Assembly (NCBI RefSeq): GCF_003852515.1
Contig: NZ_QAJK01000164.1
Location: 1 to 58,812, forward strand
DNA length: 58,812 nucleotides
Direction: 5' to 3'
From: Variovorax sp. KBW07
Lineage (GTDB): Bacteria > Pseudomonadota > Gammaproteobacteria > Burkholderiales > Burkholderiaceae_C
The stretch's first letter is position 1, and every line of letters starts with the position of its first letter. Of the stretch, positions 42,362 through 51,576 are shown piece after piece. The position numbers and the translations under genes were made by a program. The notes beneath the pieces were generated by a model. The model did not search any database, was not told where the DNA came from, and saw only the letters and a list, made by a program, of their open reading frames with translations.

Positions 42362-43552
42362 ATGAACAGCACGCCCGAGGCCGATTGGCTCAACCTGCTG
42401 ATCGGCCTGCTCCAGGGTGCCCAACTGCAGCTGCTGCGCGTGCTGGACGCGCTCGGCCTTGTGCAACAGGCGCACGGCCAGCCGGCCTGGCCGTGGGCAC
42501 GCAAGCTCTCAGGCGAAAACCTGCTGATCGACCTGGGCCAGGCGCGCCGGCTGGGCCTGACCCTGGTCGTCATCACGGCCGCGCTGGTGGTGTTCGTGGT
42601 CGCGTTGCTCTGGCGCCGCCGGCGTACCTGGCGCATTTGGGGAATCGCGCTCGCCACGCTGCTGGTCGTGCTCGCCCCCTGGCCCGAAGCCAACGTGGTG
42701 CTGGTGCCCGCCTACCCCACGAGCTTTCAGCAACGCCCCGTCGGCTTCACCGCCGACGCCATCGCGCAGGGCCGGGCGTTGTACGCGACGCATTGCCTGG
42801 CCTGCCACGGCACCGATGGGCGCGGACAAGGCCCGCTCGCGGCCACGCAACCGGTATGGCCGCCCAACCTCAGCGGGCCGCTGCTCTGGCGGCGCGCCGA
42901 TGGCGACCTGCTCTGGCACGTGATGAACGGCACCCGCGACCGGCACGGCGCGGCCACGATGCCGGGCTTCGGCAAGCTGCTGTCCGACGACGATGCCTGG
43001 GCGCTCATCGATTTCATGAAGGCCCAGGGCGCCGGCGAGAGCCTGCGCGCGGCGGGCCTGTGGGCACAACCCATCGGCCCGCCCGACATCGCGGTGCGCT
43101 GCGAAGGCAGGCCCGTGCGCATGCTCAGCAGCTGGCGCGGACAGCGCGTGCGCATCGTGGCTGAAGGCGCCGCAGCCGACACGGCCCCGCCGCTGGAAGA
43201 CCCGCGGCTGGTGACGGTGCTTCTGAGACCTTCACCCACTGCGACTGCGACCAGCGCGCCAACAAGCGCCAACTGCGTGGCCGACTCGCCCAACGCATGG
43301 GCCGCCTTCTCGCTCGTGGCCGCCACCACGCAACTGGCGGGCACGCAATTCCTCGTCGACCGCAACGGCTGGCTGCGGGCACGCGGCGAGCCGGGCAAGG
43401 ACGCATGGAACGACGACGACCTGTTGTGCCGCACCGACCAGCCGCCCCGTTCCGTCCAACAGCCGCTGCCGCAGCAAGACGGGCTGGGCGCGCTCATCGC
43501 CCGCATGGACGCCGAGCCCGTGCGTTTCGTGAAGGGCGGCTTCGTTCACTGA
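42362..43552 (+). CDS. Membrane-anchored c-type cytochrome in the ABC operon
   Basis: 396 residues. Two membrane helices (about 66-84 and 91-108) anchor a periplasmic monohaem cytochrome c domain. The CLACH motif is at 145-149, and the Met ligand candidate is in GAATMPGFGKLL. A C-terminal region of about 150 residues (from about 240) contains FLVDRNGWLRAR, recalling thioredoxin-like or SCO-type folds; this is weak. It begins one base after the ATPase stop, so it is co-transcribed with the importer. This is an unusual partner for an ABC transporter; it may receive electrons from oxidation of the imported compound or of a precursor in the periplasm. Function unassigned. Confidence 0.8.
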   Translation: MNSTPEADWLNLLIGLLQGAQLQLLRVLDALGLVQQAHGQPAWPWARKLSGENLLIDLGQARRLGLTLVVITAALVVFVVALLWRRRRTWRIWGIALATLLVVLAPWPEANVVLVPAYPTSFQQRPVGFTADAIAQGRALYATHCLACHGTDGRGQGPLAATQPVWPPNLSGPLLWRRADGDLLWHVMNGTRDRHGAATMPGFGKLLSDDDAWALIDFMKAQGAGESLRAAGLWAQPIGPPDIAVRCEGRPVRMLSSWRGQRVRIVAEGAAADTAPPLEDPRLVTVLLRPSPTATATSAPTSANCVADSPNAWAAFSLVAATTQLAGTQFLVDRNGWLRARGEPGKDAWNDDDLLCRTDQPPRSVQQPLPQQDGLGALIARMDAEPVRFVKGGFVH

Positions 43553-43597
43553 CGCCCCGGGTTTTTCCGTGGCTGCCGCTATGACATAGTTCGGCCT

Positions 43598-44581
43598 GTG
43601 GACCTTCGCGCACTTCGCTACTTCATCACCGTGCTCGAGGCCGGCAGCCTCTCGCGGGCCGCCACCCTGCTCTACGTGGCCCAGCCGGCGCTCACGGCGC
43701 AGATCAAGAAACTCGAGAACGAACTCGGCGCCCAGCTGTTCGAGCGCTCGCACGCCGGCGTCACGCCGACGCCGGCCGGCATGCAGCTCTACCAGGATGC
43801 CCGGCGGCTGCTGTCCGATGCCGCGGCGCTGCGCGAGCGCTTCCAGCGCCCCGCCCAGGGGCTGGAAGGCTCGGTCACCCTGGCCATTCCTTCGCTGCTT
43901 TCGTCGCTGCTGCTCGGCTCGGTGCTGAAGCAACTCAAGCAGCGCCACCCCTTCGTGCGCGTCTTCGTGCTGGACGACCTGAGCCTGATGGTGAAGAAGA
44001 CCATGCTCGACCGCCGGGCCGACGTGGGCATCATGGTCGACACGCCTTCGCTCGAAGGCCTGGTGTGCGAACCGCTGGTGCGCGAGTCGATCTTTCTTTG
44101 CGGCTTCGACGTGAACGGCATCGCGGCGCCTTTGCTGAAGAAGAAGCGACGGCGCGCTGCGCCCAAGGCCGGACAGCGCCGCGGCCGCGACGAAATAACC
44201 TTCGCGCGCGCGGCGCAATTGCCGCTGGTGCTGCAATCGCGGCGCTTCAGCATCCGGCAGGCGGTCGAGCAGGCCGCATCGGACCTGGGCGTGGAACTGA
44301 ACGTGGCCTACGAGCACGACTCGGCCCGCGTGATCCGCTCGCTCTACCAGGCGGGCGCGGGCTTTACCTTCACGCCGGCCTGTGCGCTCGACGATTCGGC
44401 GCTGGCGGACGAACGCTGGATCTGCGCGCGCGTGACGCAGCCGCAGCTGCTTCGCAGCTACACGCTGGCCACGCTCGGAAATCGCCCGCCCGACCCGGTG
44501 GTGCAGGCGGTGATCGACGTGCTGCGCGAAGAAATCGGCCGCATGGTCAGCGAAGGCCTCTGGGACGCCGAGCTGTCCTGA
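43598..44581 (+). CDS. LysR-family transcriptional regulator
   Basis: 327 residues with a GTG start. The winged helix MDLRALRYFITVLEAGSLSRAATLLYVAQPALTAQI is of the nitrogen-assimilation/Cbl-type LysR form. The effector domain contains an unusual basic insertion near 183-200 (LLKKKRRRAAPKAGQRRGR). It lies between the ABC/cytochrome operon and the acyl-CoA genes, same strand as both, so it may control either. The IR at 44648-44663 downstream points to the acyl-CoA synthetase operon. Confidence 0.9.
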   Translation: MDLRALRYFITVLEAGSLSRAATLLYVAQPALTAQIKKLENELGAQLFERSHAGVTPTPAGMQLYQDARRLLSDAAALRERFQRPAQGLEGSVTLAIPSLLSSLLLGSVLKQLKQRHPFVRVFVLDDLSLMVKKTMLDRRADVGIMVDTPSLEGLVCEPLVRESIFLCGFDVNGIAAPLLKKKRRRAAPKAGQRRGRDEITFARAAQLPLVLQSRRFSIRQAVEQAASDLGVELNVAYEHDSARVIRSLYQAGAGFTFTPACALDDSALADERWICARVTQPQLLRSYTLATLGNRPPDPVVQAVIDVLREEIGRMVSEGLWDAELS

Positions 44582-44647
44582 AACATCGCGCCCACCGGCA
44601 CGGGCATCACCGGCAGCACCGCTATTGCAGCAGGCCATCAGAAATTG

Positions 44648-44663
44648 TGATGGCTGCGCATCA
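44648..44663. promoter_or_regulatory. Inverted repeat TGATG-N6-CATCA before acyl-CoA synthetase
   Basis: 5-base arms (44648-44652, 44659-44663) flanked by GAAAT and ATTTC, 105-120 bases upstream of the TTG start. It is a candidate LysR target. A short direct repeat (CGCACATT twice) follows nearby. Confidence 0.4.
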
Positions 44664-44767
44664 GCAAACGGTATTTCCTCCTTCGGCCCTCGCGCCGCGA
44701 TAGTGGCGCCAGTCCACTCGCACATTCGCACATTCGCACGTGTAAGTGGCGCACAGGAGATAGCCTT

Positions 44768-46342
44768 TTGAATTCCCCATCCTTCGAGGTCGCCAACGTC
44801 GGCGCCCTCGTCTCTCGCGCATCCCGCGCCTACGCACGGCAGATCGCCATCAAGAGCCCGACGCGTTCGATCACCTACGAAGAGCTCGAGCGCCGCTCCA
44901 ACCGTCTCGCGAATGCCTTGCTGTCCGCCCACGGGCTGGCGCGCGGCGCGCGGGTGGGCGTCTGCCTGCCGAACTGCATCGAGGTGGTCGAGCTCGAACT
45001 CGCCTGCTACAAGGCGGCGCTGGTCAAGGCGCCCATCAACGCGCGGCTGTCGCCGGTCGAGGTGGCGGGCGTGATCGCCAACAGCGAGGCCGAGCTGATC
45101 GTGACGACGGCGGACCGCGCCGAAGCCTTCCTGCCGCTGCTGCAGACGGCGCCGCCCCGGCTGCTGCTGGTCGACCAGCCAGAAGGCGGCGCGCACAGCT
45201 ACGAAGCCGCGCTGGCCGCCGCCAGCGACACGCTCGAAGCGGCCCGCGTGCAGTCTGACGAGCTGGCCGTGCTGCACTACACCTCGGGATCGAGCGGCGT
45301 GCTGAAGGCGGCGATGCAGACCTTCGGCAACCGGCTGGCGCAGTTGCGCAAGTTCCTCATGCGCTCCGACGGCATGCGGCCCGGCGAACTGCTGGGCCTT
45401 GTCGGCCCCATCACGCACGCCTCGGGCATGCAGCTGGTGCCGGCGCTGTGCAGCGGCGCCACCATCCGCCTGTTCGACCGCTTCGAGCCCGACCGCTTTC
45501 TGGCCGAGATGCGTGCCGACCGCGTGGCCCACACCTTCATGGTGCCGACCATGATCAACATGCTGCTCGCGCAACTCCAGGGCCAGTACCTGCCCCTGCC
45601 CGACCTGAGGCGGCTCGGCTACGGCGCGGCCCCGATGGCGCCCGCGCGCATCCTGCAGGCGATGGATGTCTTCGGGCCGGTGCTCTCGCAGGGCTACGGC
45701 GCCGGCGAAACCACCTCCGGCGTCTGCGGGCTCACGGTGGAAGACCACCTGCACGCGCGTGCCGCCCGGCCCGAGCGGCTGGCGTCTTGCGGTCGCCCCT
45801 TCCTGGAGTCGCGCGTGGAGATCGTCGACGACGAAGGGCAACCCGTTGCCGTGGGCGAGATCGGCGAGATCGTGGTCAGCGGCCCCGACGTCTTCGCGGG
45901 CTACTGGCGCGCGCCAGACCTCACGGCCGAGGTGCTGAAGAACGGCAGCTACCACACGGGCGACCTCGCACGCGCCGACGACGACGGCTTCATCTACATC
46001 GTCGACCGCAAGAAAGACATGGTGATCACCGGCGGCTTCAACGTCTATCCGTCGGAGGTGGAAGCGGTGCTCTACCAGCATGCCGCCGTGGCCGACGCCT
46101 GCGTGTTCGCGGTGCCCGACGACAAGTGGGGCGAGGCCGTGGCCGCGCACATCGTGCTCAAGCCCGGCGAGGCCATCGACAGCGCGGCAATCGACGCCTT
46201 CTGCGCCAGCCGGCTCGGCGGATTCAAGCTGCCGCGAAGGATCGAGTTCGTGAGCGCGCTGCCCAAGAACGCCAACGGCAAGGTCGCCCGCAAGACCATC
46301 CAGGCGCCCTACTGGGCCGACCGCGCACGGCGCGTCAACTGA
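44768..46342 (+). CDS. Acyl-CoA synthetase (class I adenylate-forming)
   Basis: 524 residues starting at TTG, supported by AGGAG nine bases upstream. ATP-binding motif YTSGSSGVLKAAM is a variant: the family form is TSGTTGxPKG, and here Pro-Lys-Gly is replaced by Leu-Lys-Ala. The later motifs GYGAGETTSG, GDLARADDDGFIYIVDRKKDMVITGG and the C-terminal catalytic Lys in NANGKVARK are normal. It is nine bases before an acyl-CoA dehydrogenase, so together they activate and desaturate an acid. The substrate is unknown. Confidence 0.88.
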   Translation: MNSPSFEVANVGALVSRASRAYARQIAIKSPTRSITYEELERRSNRLANALLSAHGLARGARVGVCLPNCIEVVELELACYKAALVKAPINARLSPVEVAGVIANSEAELIVTTADRAEAFLPLLQTAPPRLLLVDQPEGGAHSYEAALAAASDTLEAARVQSDELAVLHYTSGSSGVLKAAMQTFGNRLAQLRKFLMRSDGMRPGELLGLVGPITHASGMQLVPALCSGATIRLFDRFEPDRFLAEMRADRVAHTFMVPTMINMLLAQLQGQYLPLPDLRRLGYGAAPMAPARILQAMDVFGPVLSQGYGAGETTSGVCGLTVEDHLHARAARPERLASCGRPFLESRVEIVDDEGQPVAVGEIGEIVVSGPDVFAGYWRAPDLTAEVLKNGSYHTGDLARADDDGFIYIVDRKKDMVITGGFNVYPSEVEAVLYQHAAVADACVFAVPDDKWGEAVAAHIVLKPGEAIDSAAIDAFCASRLGGFKLPRRIEFVSALPKNANGKVARKTIQAPYWADRARRVN

Positions 46343-46351
46343 GGAACACGC

Positions 46352-47572
46352 ATGAACGACGCAGTTGCCCATGGCACCAAGAACACCCACAGCACCGGCG
46401 CGCACTTCGAAGGCTCGGCGCAGGCCGGGGAACTGATCGGGCGCATCCAGCATTTCATTCACGGCGAGCTGGCCGCCATCGTTGCCGAGCACGGCATCGG
46501 CCACGAGCGCAGCCCCGACCGCGAAACCTTGCGGCGCATCTGGCGGCGCTCGAACGAACTCGGCTTCTACGGCATCACGCTGCCCAAGGCGATGGGCGGG
46601 CTGGGCCTGTCCGTGCTCGACCATGTGCTGATCAAGGAAGCCATCTACGCCAGCGGCTCGCCGCTCGCGCCGCACGTGTTCGGCGAACTGAGCGGCCCGC
46701 CCCGGGTGGGCGCGCTGGCGCGGCAGGCCACGCCGTGGCAGCTCGAACAGTTCATCGTGCCCGTGGCGAACGCCGACAAGGCAATCTGCTTTGCATTGAC
46801 CGAGGCCGAGGCCGGCTCCGACGCCGGCGCTGTGCAAACGCGCGCCGAGCGCCAAGGCGATGACTACGTGCTCACCGGGCGCAAGCGCTTCATTTCGGGC
46901 TCGCCGTTCGCGGACTTCGCGCTCGTCATGGCCTCGACCGCCGAAGACCCCGCCCAGCGCGAAATCTCGGCCTTCTTCGTCGACCTGAACCAGCCCGGTG
47001 CGCGGGTGGAATCGGGCTACAAGACCATGGCGGGCCAGTCGCACACGGGCGACATCGTGCTCGAAGGCTGCCGCGTTCCCGCGCGCAACATGATCGGCGA
47101 GCCGGGGCGCGGCCTGGCGCTGGCGCTCGGGCGCATCACGGTGAACCGGCTGCTGCACTGCCCGGCCATGGTGGGCCTGGCGCGCGTGGCGCTGAACGAT
47201 GCCATCGACTACGCCAAGGGTCGCCGCCAGTTCGGCCGCGCCATCGCGCAGTTCCAGGCCATCCAGCACATGCTGGCCAACATGGCGACCGAACTGGCCG
47301 CCGCGCGCGGCCTGATGATTGCCACCGCGCGCCAGATCGATGCCGGCGGCGAGGCGCGCGCCGAGGCCTCGATGGCCAAGCTGTTCTGCTCCGAGTCGGC
47401 TTTTCGCATCGCCGATTCGGCAGTGCAGATCCATGGCGGCGAAGGCATCGTGCAGGGCCGCCGCGTGGAGTTTTTGTTCCGCATGCTGCGCATGTACCGC
47501 GTGCTCACCGGCACCAGCGAGATCCAGCGCAACACCATCGCGCGCGAACTGCTGGGGGATCCGGCGCCTTGA
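46352..47572 (+). CDS. Acyl-CoA dehydrogenase
   Basis: 406 residues, FAD enzyme introducing the alpha-beta double bond of an acyl-CoA. Features: FALTEAEAGSDAGAVQTRAE in the middle domain, GRKRFISGSPFADFALVMA, and the C-terminal helical domain with RRQFGRAIAQFQAIQHMLANM and YRVLTGTSEIQRNTIARELLG. The catalytic Glu is expected in the C-terminal domain near QIHGGEGIVQG. It follows the acyl-CoA synthetase directly and precedes a TctC protein. Confidence 0.92.
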   Translation: MNDAVAHGTKNTHSTGAHFEGSAQAGELIGRIQHFIHGELAAIVAEHGIGHERSPDRETLRRIWRRSNELGFYGITLPKAMGGLGLSVLDHVLIKEAIYASGSPLAPHVFGELSGPPRVGALARQATPWQLEQFIVPVANADKAICFALTEAEAGSDAGAVQTRAERQGDDYVLTGRKRFISGSPFADFALVMASTAEDPAQREISAFFVDLNQPGARVESGYKTMAGQSHTGDIVLEGCRVPARNMIGEPGRGLALALGRITVNRLLHCPAMVGLARVALNDAIDYAKGRRQFGRAIAQFQAIQHMLANMATELAAARGLMIATARQIDAGGEARAEASMAKLFCSESAFRIADSAVQIHGGEGIVQGRRVEFLFRMLRMYRVLTGTSEIQRNTIARELLGDPAP

Positions 47573-47575
47573 TGT

Positions 47576-47607
47576 CCTGACGCCCTGACGCCCTGACGCC
47601 CTGACGC
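47576..47607. repeat. Tandem 8-base repeat (CCTGACGC)4
   Basis: Four perfect copies begin three bases after the dehydrogenase stop codon, in the 75-base gap before the TctC-type gene. Each unit contains TGA. The copies supply stop codons in more than one frame. No hairpin forms. Confidence 0.95.
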
Positions 47608-47647
47608 CCACACACATTCATCTACAACAAGACCCGAGACAAGAACC

Positions 47648-48640
47648 ATGAACCCCGACTTCACCGCCTCGCGGCGCCGGCTGTGCCAGGCGCTGGCCGC
47701 CTCGCTGTGGCCCGCCGCATGGCCCGCGCTGGCCGCCGACAGCGACTGGCCCAGCCGCCCCATCAAATGGGTGCTGCCCTACCTTGCGGGCACCGGTCCC
47801 GACATCACGGCGCGCACGCTGGCGGAGGCCGTGAGCCCGCTGCTCGGCCAGCCCGTGGTGATCGAGAACCGCGCCGGCGCCGCCGGCAACATCGGCGCCC
47901 GGCTGGTCGCGCATGCGCCCGCCGATGGCTACACCTGGATCTACTCGGCCTCGCCGATGGCGGCCAACATGCGCATGTACGCCAACCCGGGCTACGACGC
48001 GGTGAAAGACTTCCACCACATCACGCGGCTCACGACGTCGGACATTCTGCTGATCGTTCATCCCTCTTCGGGCATCGACACCGTGCGCGAGCTGTTGGCG
48101 CGCGCACGCGCCAACCCCGGCAAGCTGGACTACGCCTCGGGCGGCGTGGGAACGCCATCGCACCTGGGGGTCGAGCTGTTCCTCAGCGCGGCCGGCGTGC
48201 AGGCGACGCACGTGCCCTACAAGGGCGCGACGGAAATGGTGAATGCGGTGCTCGGCAAGCAGGTGGGCTTTGCCATGCCGATCTTCAGCGTGGCCTTTCC
48301 ACACGTGCAGGCCGGCAGGCTGAAGGCACTGGCCGTGGCCGGCAACCAGCGCAATGTGGCCCTGCCCGAACTGCCGACACTGGCCGAGGCCGGCGTGCCG
48401 GGCGTGTCGCTCACTTCGTGGGGAGGCGTCTCGGTGCCGGCACGCACGCCCGATGCCATCGTCGCGAAGATCCAGGCGGCGTTCGAGCAGGCCATGAAGA
48501 AGCCCGCGGTGCGCGCGGTGATCGAAGCCTCGGGCGGCAGTGTCAGCCCGTCGAGCCCGGCGGAATACGCCAGGGGCTTCGTGCAGGAGATCGCGCTGAC
48601 CGAAACGATGATGAAGAAGGCGCAGCTGGCGCCGATGTAA
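47648..48640 (+). CDS. TctC/Bug-family periplasmic solute-binding protein
   Basis: 330 residues. The signal peptide contains a twin-Arg-like SRRRLCQALAASLW and is cleaved near ALA-ADS. Bug features: WPSRPIKWVLPYLAGTGPDITARTLA, VVIENRAGAAGNIG, THVPYKGATEMVNAVLG. Like the other copy in this window it has no membrane partners nearby. It probably captures the acid that the upstream acyl-CoA synthetase activates. Confidence 0.9.
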   Translation: MNPDFTASRRRLCQALAASLWPAAWPALAADSDWPSRPIKWVLPYLAGTGPDITARTLAEAVSPLLGQPVVIENRAGAAGNIGARLVAHAPADGYTWIYSASPMAANMRMYANPGYDAVKDFHHITRLTTSDILLIVHPSSGIDTVRELLARARANPGKLDYASGGVGTPSHLGVELFLSAAGVQATHVPYKGATEMVNAVLGKQVGFAMPIFSVAFPHVQAGRLKALAVAGNQRNVALPELPTLAEAGVPGVSLTSWGGVSVPARTPDAIVAKIQAAFEQAMKKPAVRAVIEASGGSVSPSSPAEYARGFVQEIALTETMMKKAQLAPM

Positions 48641-48649
48641 GGCTGGCTC

Positions 48650-48666
48650 CGGCCACGCAGTGGCCG
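48650..48666. terminator. Hairpin CGGCCAC-GCA-GTGGCCG between convergent genes
   Basis: Perfect 7-base stem with a 3-base loop, followed by TTCC. It separates the TctC gene (+, ends 48640) from the asparaginase gene (-, ends 48691). Confidence 0.6.
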
Positions 48667-48690
48667 TTCCCGGTGCAACGCAGGCGGATT

Positions 48691-49670
<980 letters not shown>

Positions 49671-49674
<4 letters not shown>

Positions 49675-50453
49675 GGCGACGAAGCGGCGCGCACGCCCGT
49701 GCGGTCGAGCAGGGCCTCGGCCACGAGCTGGGTCACGTCGACCAGGCGCCCATCGCCCGGCAGGTCGGCCACCAGCGGCAGCTCCGTGCAGGCCAGCAGC
49801 ACGCAGGGCGATTCGATGCCCGCCACCAGCGCGGCAAAGCGCTCGCGCAAGCCCGGGTGCGCGGCACCGCGCCACTTGATGTCGTAGATGAGCTGGTGCA
49901 GTTCTTCGGTGGCCGCGTCGCCCAGCGGCTCGAAGTCGAAACGCTCGCGCAGCGTGCGGTACGGCGACCACTCGCCCAGTTCGGCCACCGGCCGCGCGCC
50001 CAGCAGGCACACGCGCGGCGCACCGCTGCGCGCCAGGTGGTCGCCCACGACATCGGTGAAAGACAGCAACTGCGCGCGCAGCCCCAGCGCATGCAGGCGG
50101 TCGGCAAAGAGATTGAGCGTGTTGCAGGCGATGGCGTACACCGCCGCGCGGCCGTCCAGCGCCTGCGCGTCGGCCTTGAGCGCGGCCCACACCTGGGCCT
50201 CGGTGCGTTCGAGTTCCATCGACAGGCCCAGCTCGGGGTCGGACACCACGTGGACGGCGGGCGCATCGATGTCGCCGCGAAAGGCCGTGCCGAGGCGCCG
50301 GCGGTTTTCTTGCAGCAGCTTGGTCCACAGGTCGATGCCGGCTTCGGGGCCCGAGCCGGTGAGGATGCCGATGGTCGGGCGGGCCCGGTAGTCGGCGAGC
50401 GAAATGTCGGTGGGGCCCGCCGCAGCGTCGCCCGTGGCGCAGGAATGAGTCAT
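49671..50453 (-). CDS. Aspartate/glutamate racemase-family protein
   Basis: 260 residues, PLP-independent two-cysteine racemase fold. Catalytic Cys candidates: the Cys in YAIACNTLN and the one in LLACTELPLVAD. The N terminus has GILTGSGPEAGIDLW, typical of the Asp racemase branch. It would interconvert D- and L-Asp or Glu, feeding D-amino acids into central metabolism. It is translationally coupled to the asparaginase and lies 130 bases downstream of the XRE regulator. Confidence 0.88.
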
Positions 50454-50583
50454 GGCCGGAATTCTCGAAGCCGGCCCCACTCCGAGGCAATTTCGCGACC
50501 CGCGCGCTTGCGGCGCGACTTGCTCACGCCGTTGCCGCGACCTGATGCGCGCGCGGCCTGGCCCGCGCTTGTCCTTGCCTGCT

Positions 50584-51396
50584 TCAGCGCAGCTGGAACA
50601 GCCCCTGCTCCAGCCTCACCGCCTGCAGCTGCTCGCGGATGTCCGCGCCGATGCCCGGATCGTCCGGCGCGAACAGGCCCAGCTGGCGGTAGCAGCTCAC
50701 GCGTCGGATCTCGGTGCCCAGGTAGTCCCACACCACGCGGCTGCAGCAGGCCGCGCGCTGGTCGTTCGAAGACACGCCGAGCTTGAGCCCGTTGAGCCGC
50801 GTCACGCGGTTCTTGAAGCTGGGCGTGAGCACGGTCTGCGAAATCTCGTTGGAGGTGAGCGACTCGTAGTCCACCAGGAACAGCTTGCCCTGCAGGTCGA
50901 ACGCGGTGCCGATGTAGCGGCAGCGCACGTGCTCGGCCGGCGCATCCGACAGTTGCAGCCGCTCGGTGCGCTCGTAGCTGAAGTAGCCGGCGTCTTCGCG
51001 CAGGTGCACCAGCGAGCGAAGGATGTGGCCCGGTGAAGACATCGAGTGGTAGTACTCGAAGTAGTAGCCGACGTGGCGCGCCAGCCGCGACGCCGAAGAC
51101 TGCGCGCGCAGGTGCTCGAAGTGCGCAAGCGGTGGCGGTGCCGCCTGCGCCGGGGCGCCGCCGCTCCGGCGCACGCCGATCAACTGCGCGAAGGCTTGCG
51201 CGGGCTGGGCAATTTCCAGCTCGTCGACACCGAAGAAGTCGCAGATGCGCTTGAGGTTGTGCGCCGTCGGTACCGACTGCCCGCCCAGGTACTTGTTGAA
51301 CTGCGCACGGTTGATCTCGAGCCGTCGGCAGACATCGGCGATCGAGCGGTAGTGGCTGCACAGCAGCTTGAGGTTGCCGGGGAAATACTCGTTCAT
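50584..51396 (-). CDS. XRE-family regulator with large C-terminal domain
   Basis: 270 residues. The helix-turn-helix is at the N terminus (SIADVCRRLEINRAQFNKYLGGQSVPTAHNLKRICDFFGV). A C-terminal sensory or oligomerisation domain of about 200 residues has no recognised motif. The start at ATG 51396 is preferred because longer frames enter the divergent promoter. It is divergent from an MFS transporter and upstream of the racemase and asparaginase genes. It probably controls both directions through the inverted repeat at 51462-51480. Confidence 0.85.
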   Translation of the reverse strand: MNEYFPGNLKLLCSHYRSIADVCRRLEINRAQFNKYLGGQSVPTAHNLKRICDFFGVDELEIAQPAQAFAQLIGVRRSGGAPAQAAPPPLAHFEHLRAQSSASRLARHVGYYFEYYHSMSSPGHILRSLVHLREDAGYFSYERTERLQLSDAPAEHVRCRYIGTAFDLQGKLFLVDYESLTSNEISQTVLTPSFKNRVTRLNGLKLGVSSNDQRAACCSRVVWDYLGTEIRRVSCYRQLGLFAPDDPGIGADIREQLQAVRLEQGLFQLR

Positions 51397-51461
51397 GGCG
51401 CCGGAGCGTAGCAGGGCCGGGTGGCGCGACCTGGCGCGATGCTGGCGTCGCTTCGCGCCAC

Positions 51462-51480
51462 ATTTCGACGGTCGCGAAAT
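51462..51480. promoter_or_regulatory. Inverted repeat ATTTCG-N7-CGAAAT
   Basis: Perfect 6-base arms in the 180-base divergent region between the XRE regulator and the MFS transporter. It is the best candidate operator of the XRE protein. Confidence 0.6.
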
Positions 51481-51576
51481 TGCGGAGGGGGCATGCCGCT
51501 TTGACAATTCCCGCACCCATCCCGCCGGACACGGCCGCACGCGGCTCCTCACGGCCGTTCACCACCGCCACCTCGC

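Noticed and set aside
43232-47617. 1461-codon antisense open frame on the - strand
   Set aside because: It lies opposite five well-supported + genes, has low-complexity His/Arg/Gly/Ala composition and no motif; a GC-codon shadow.
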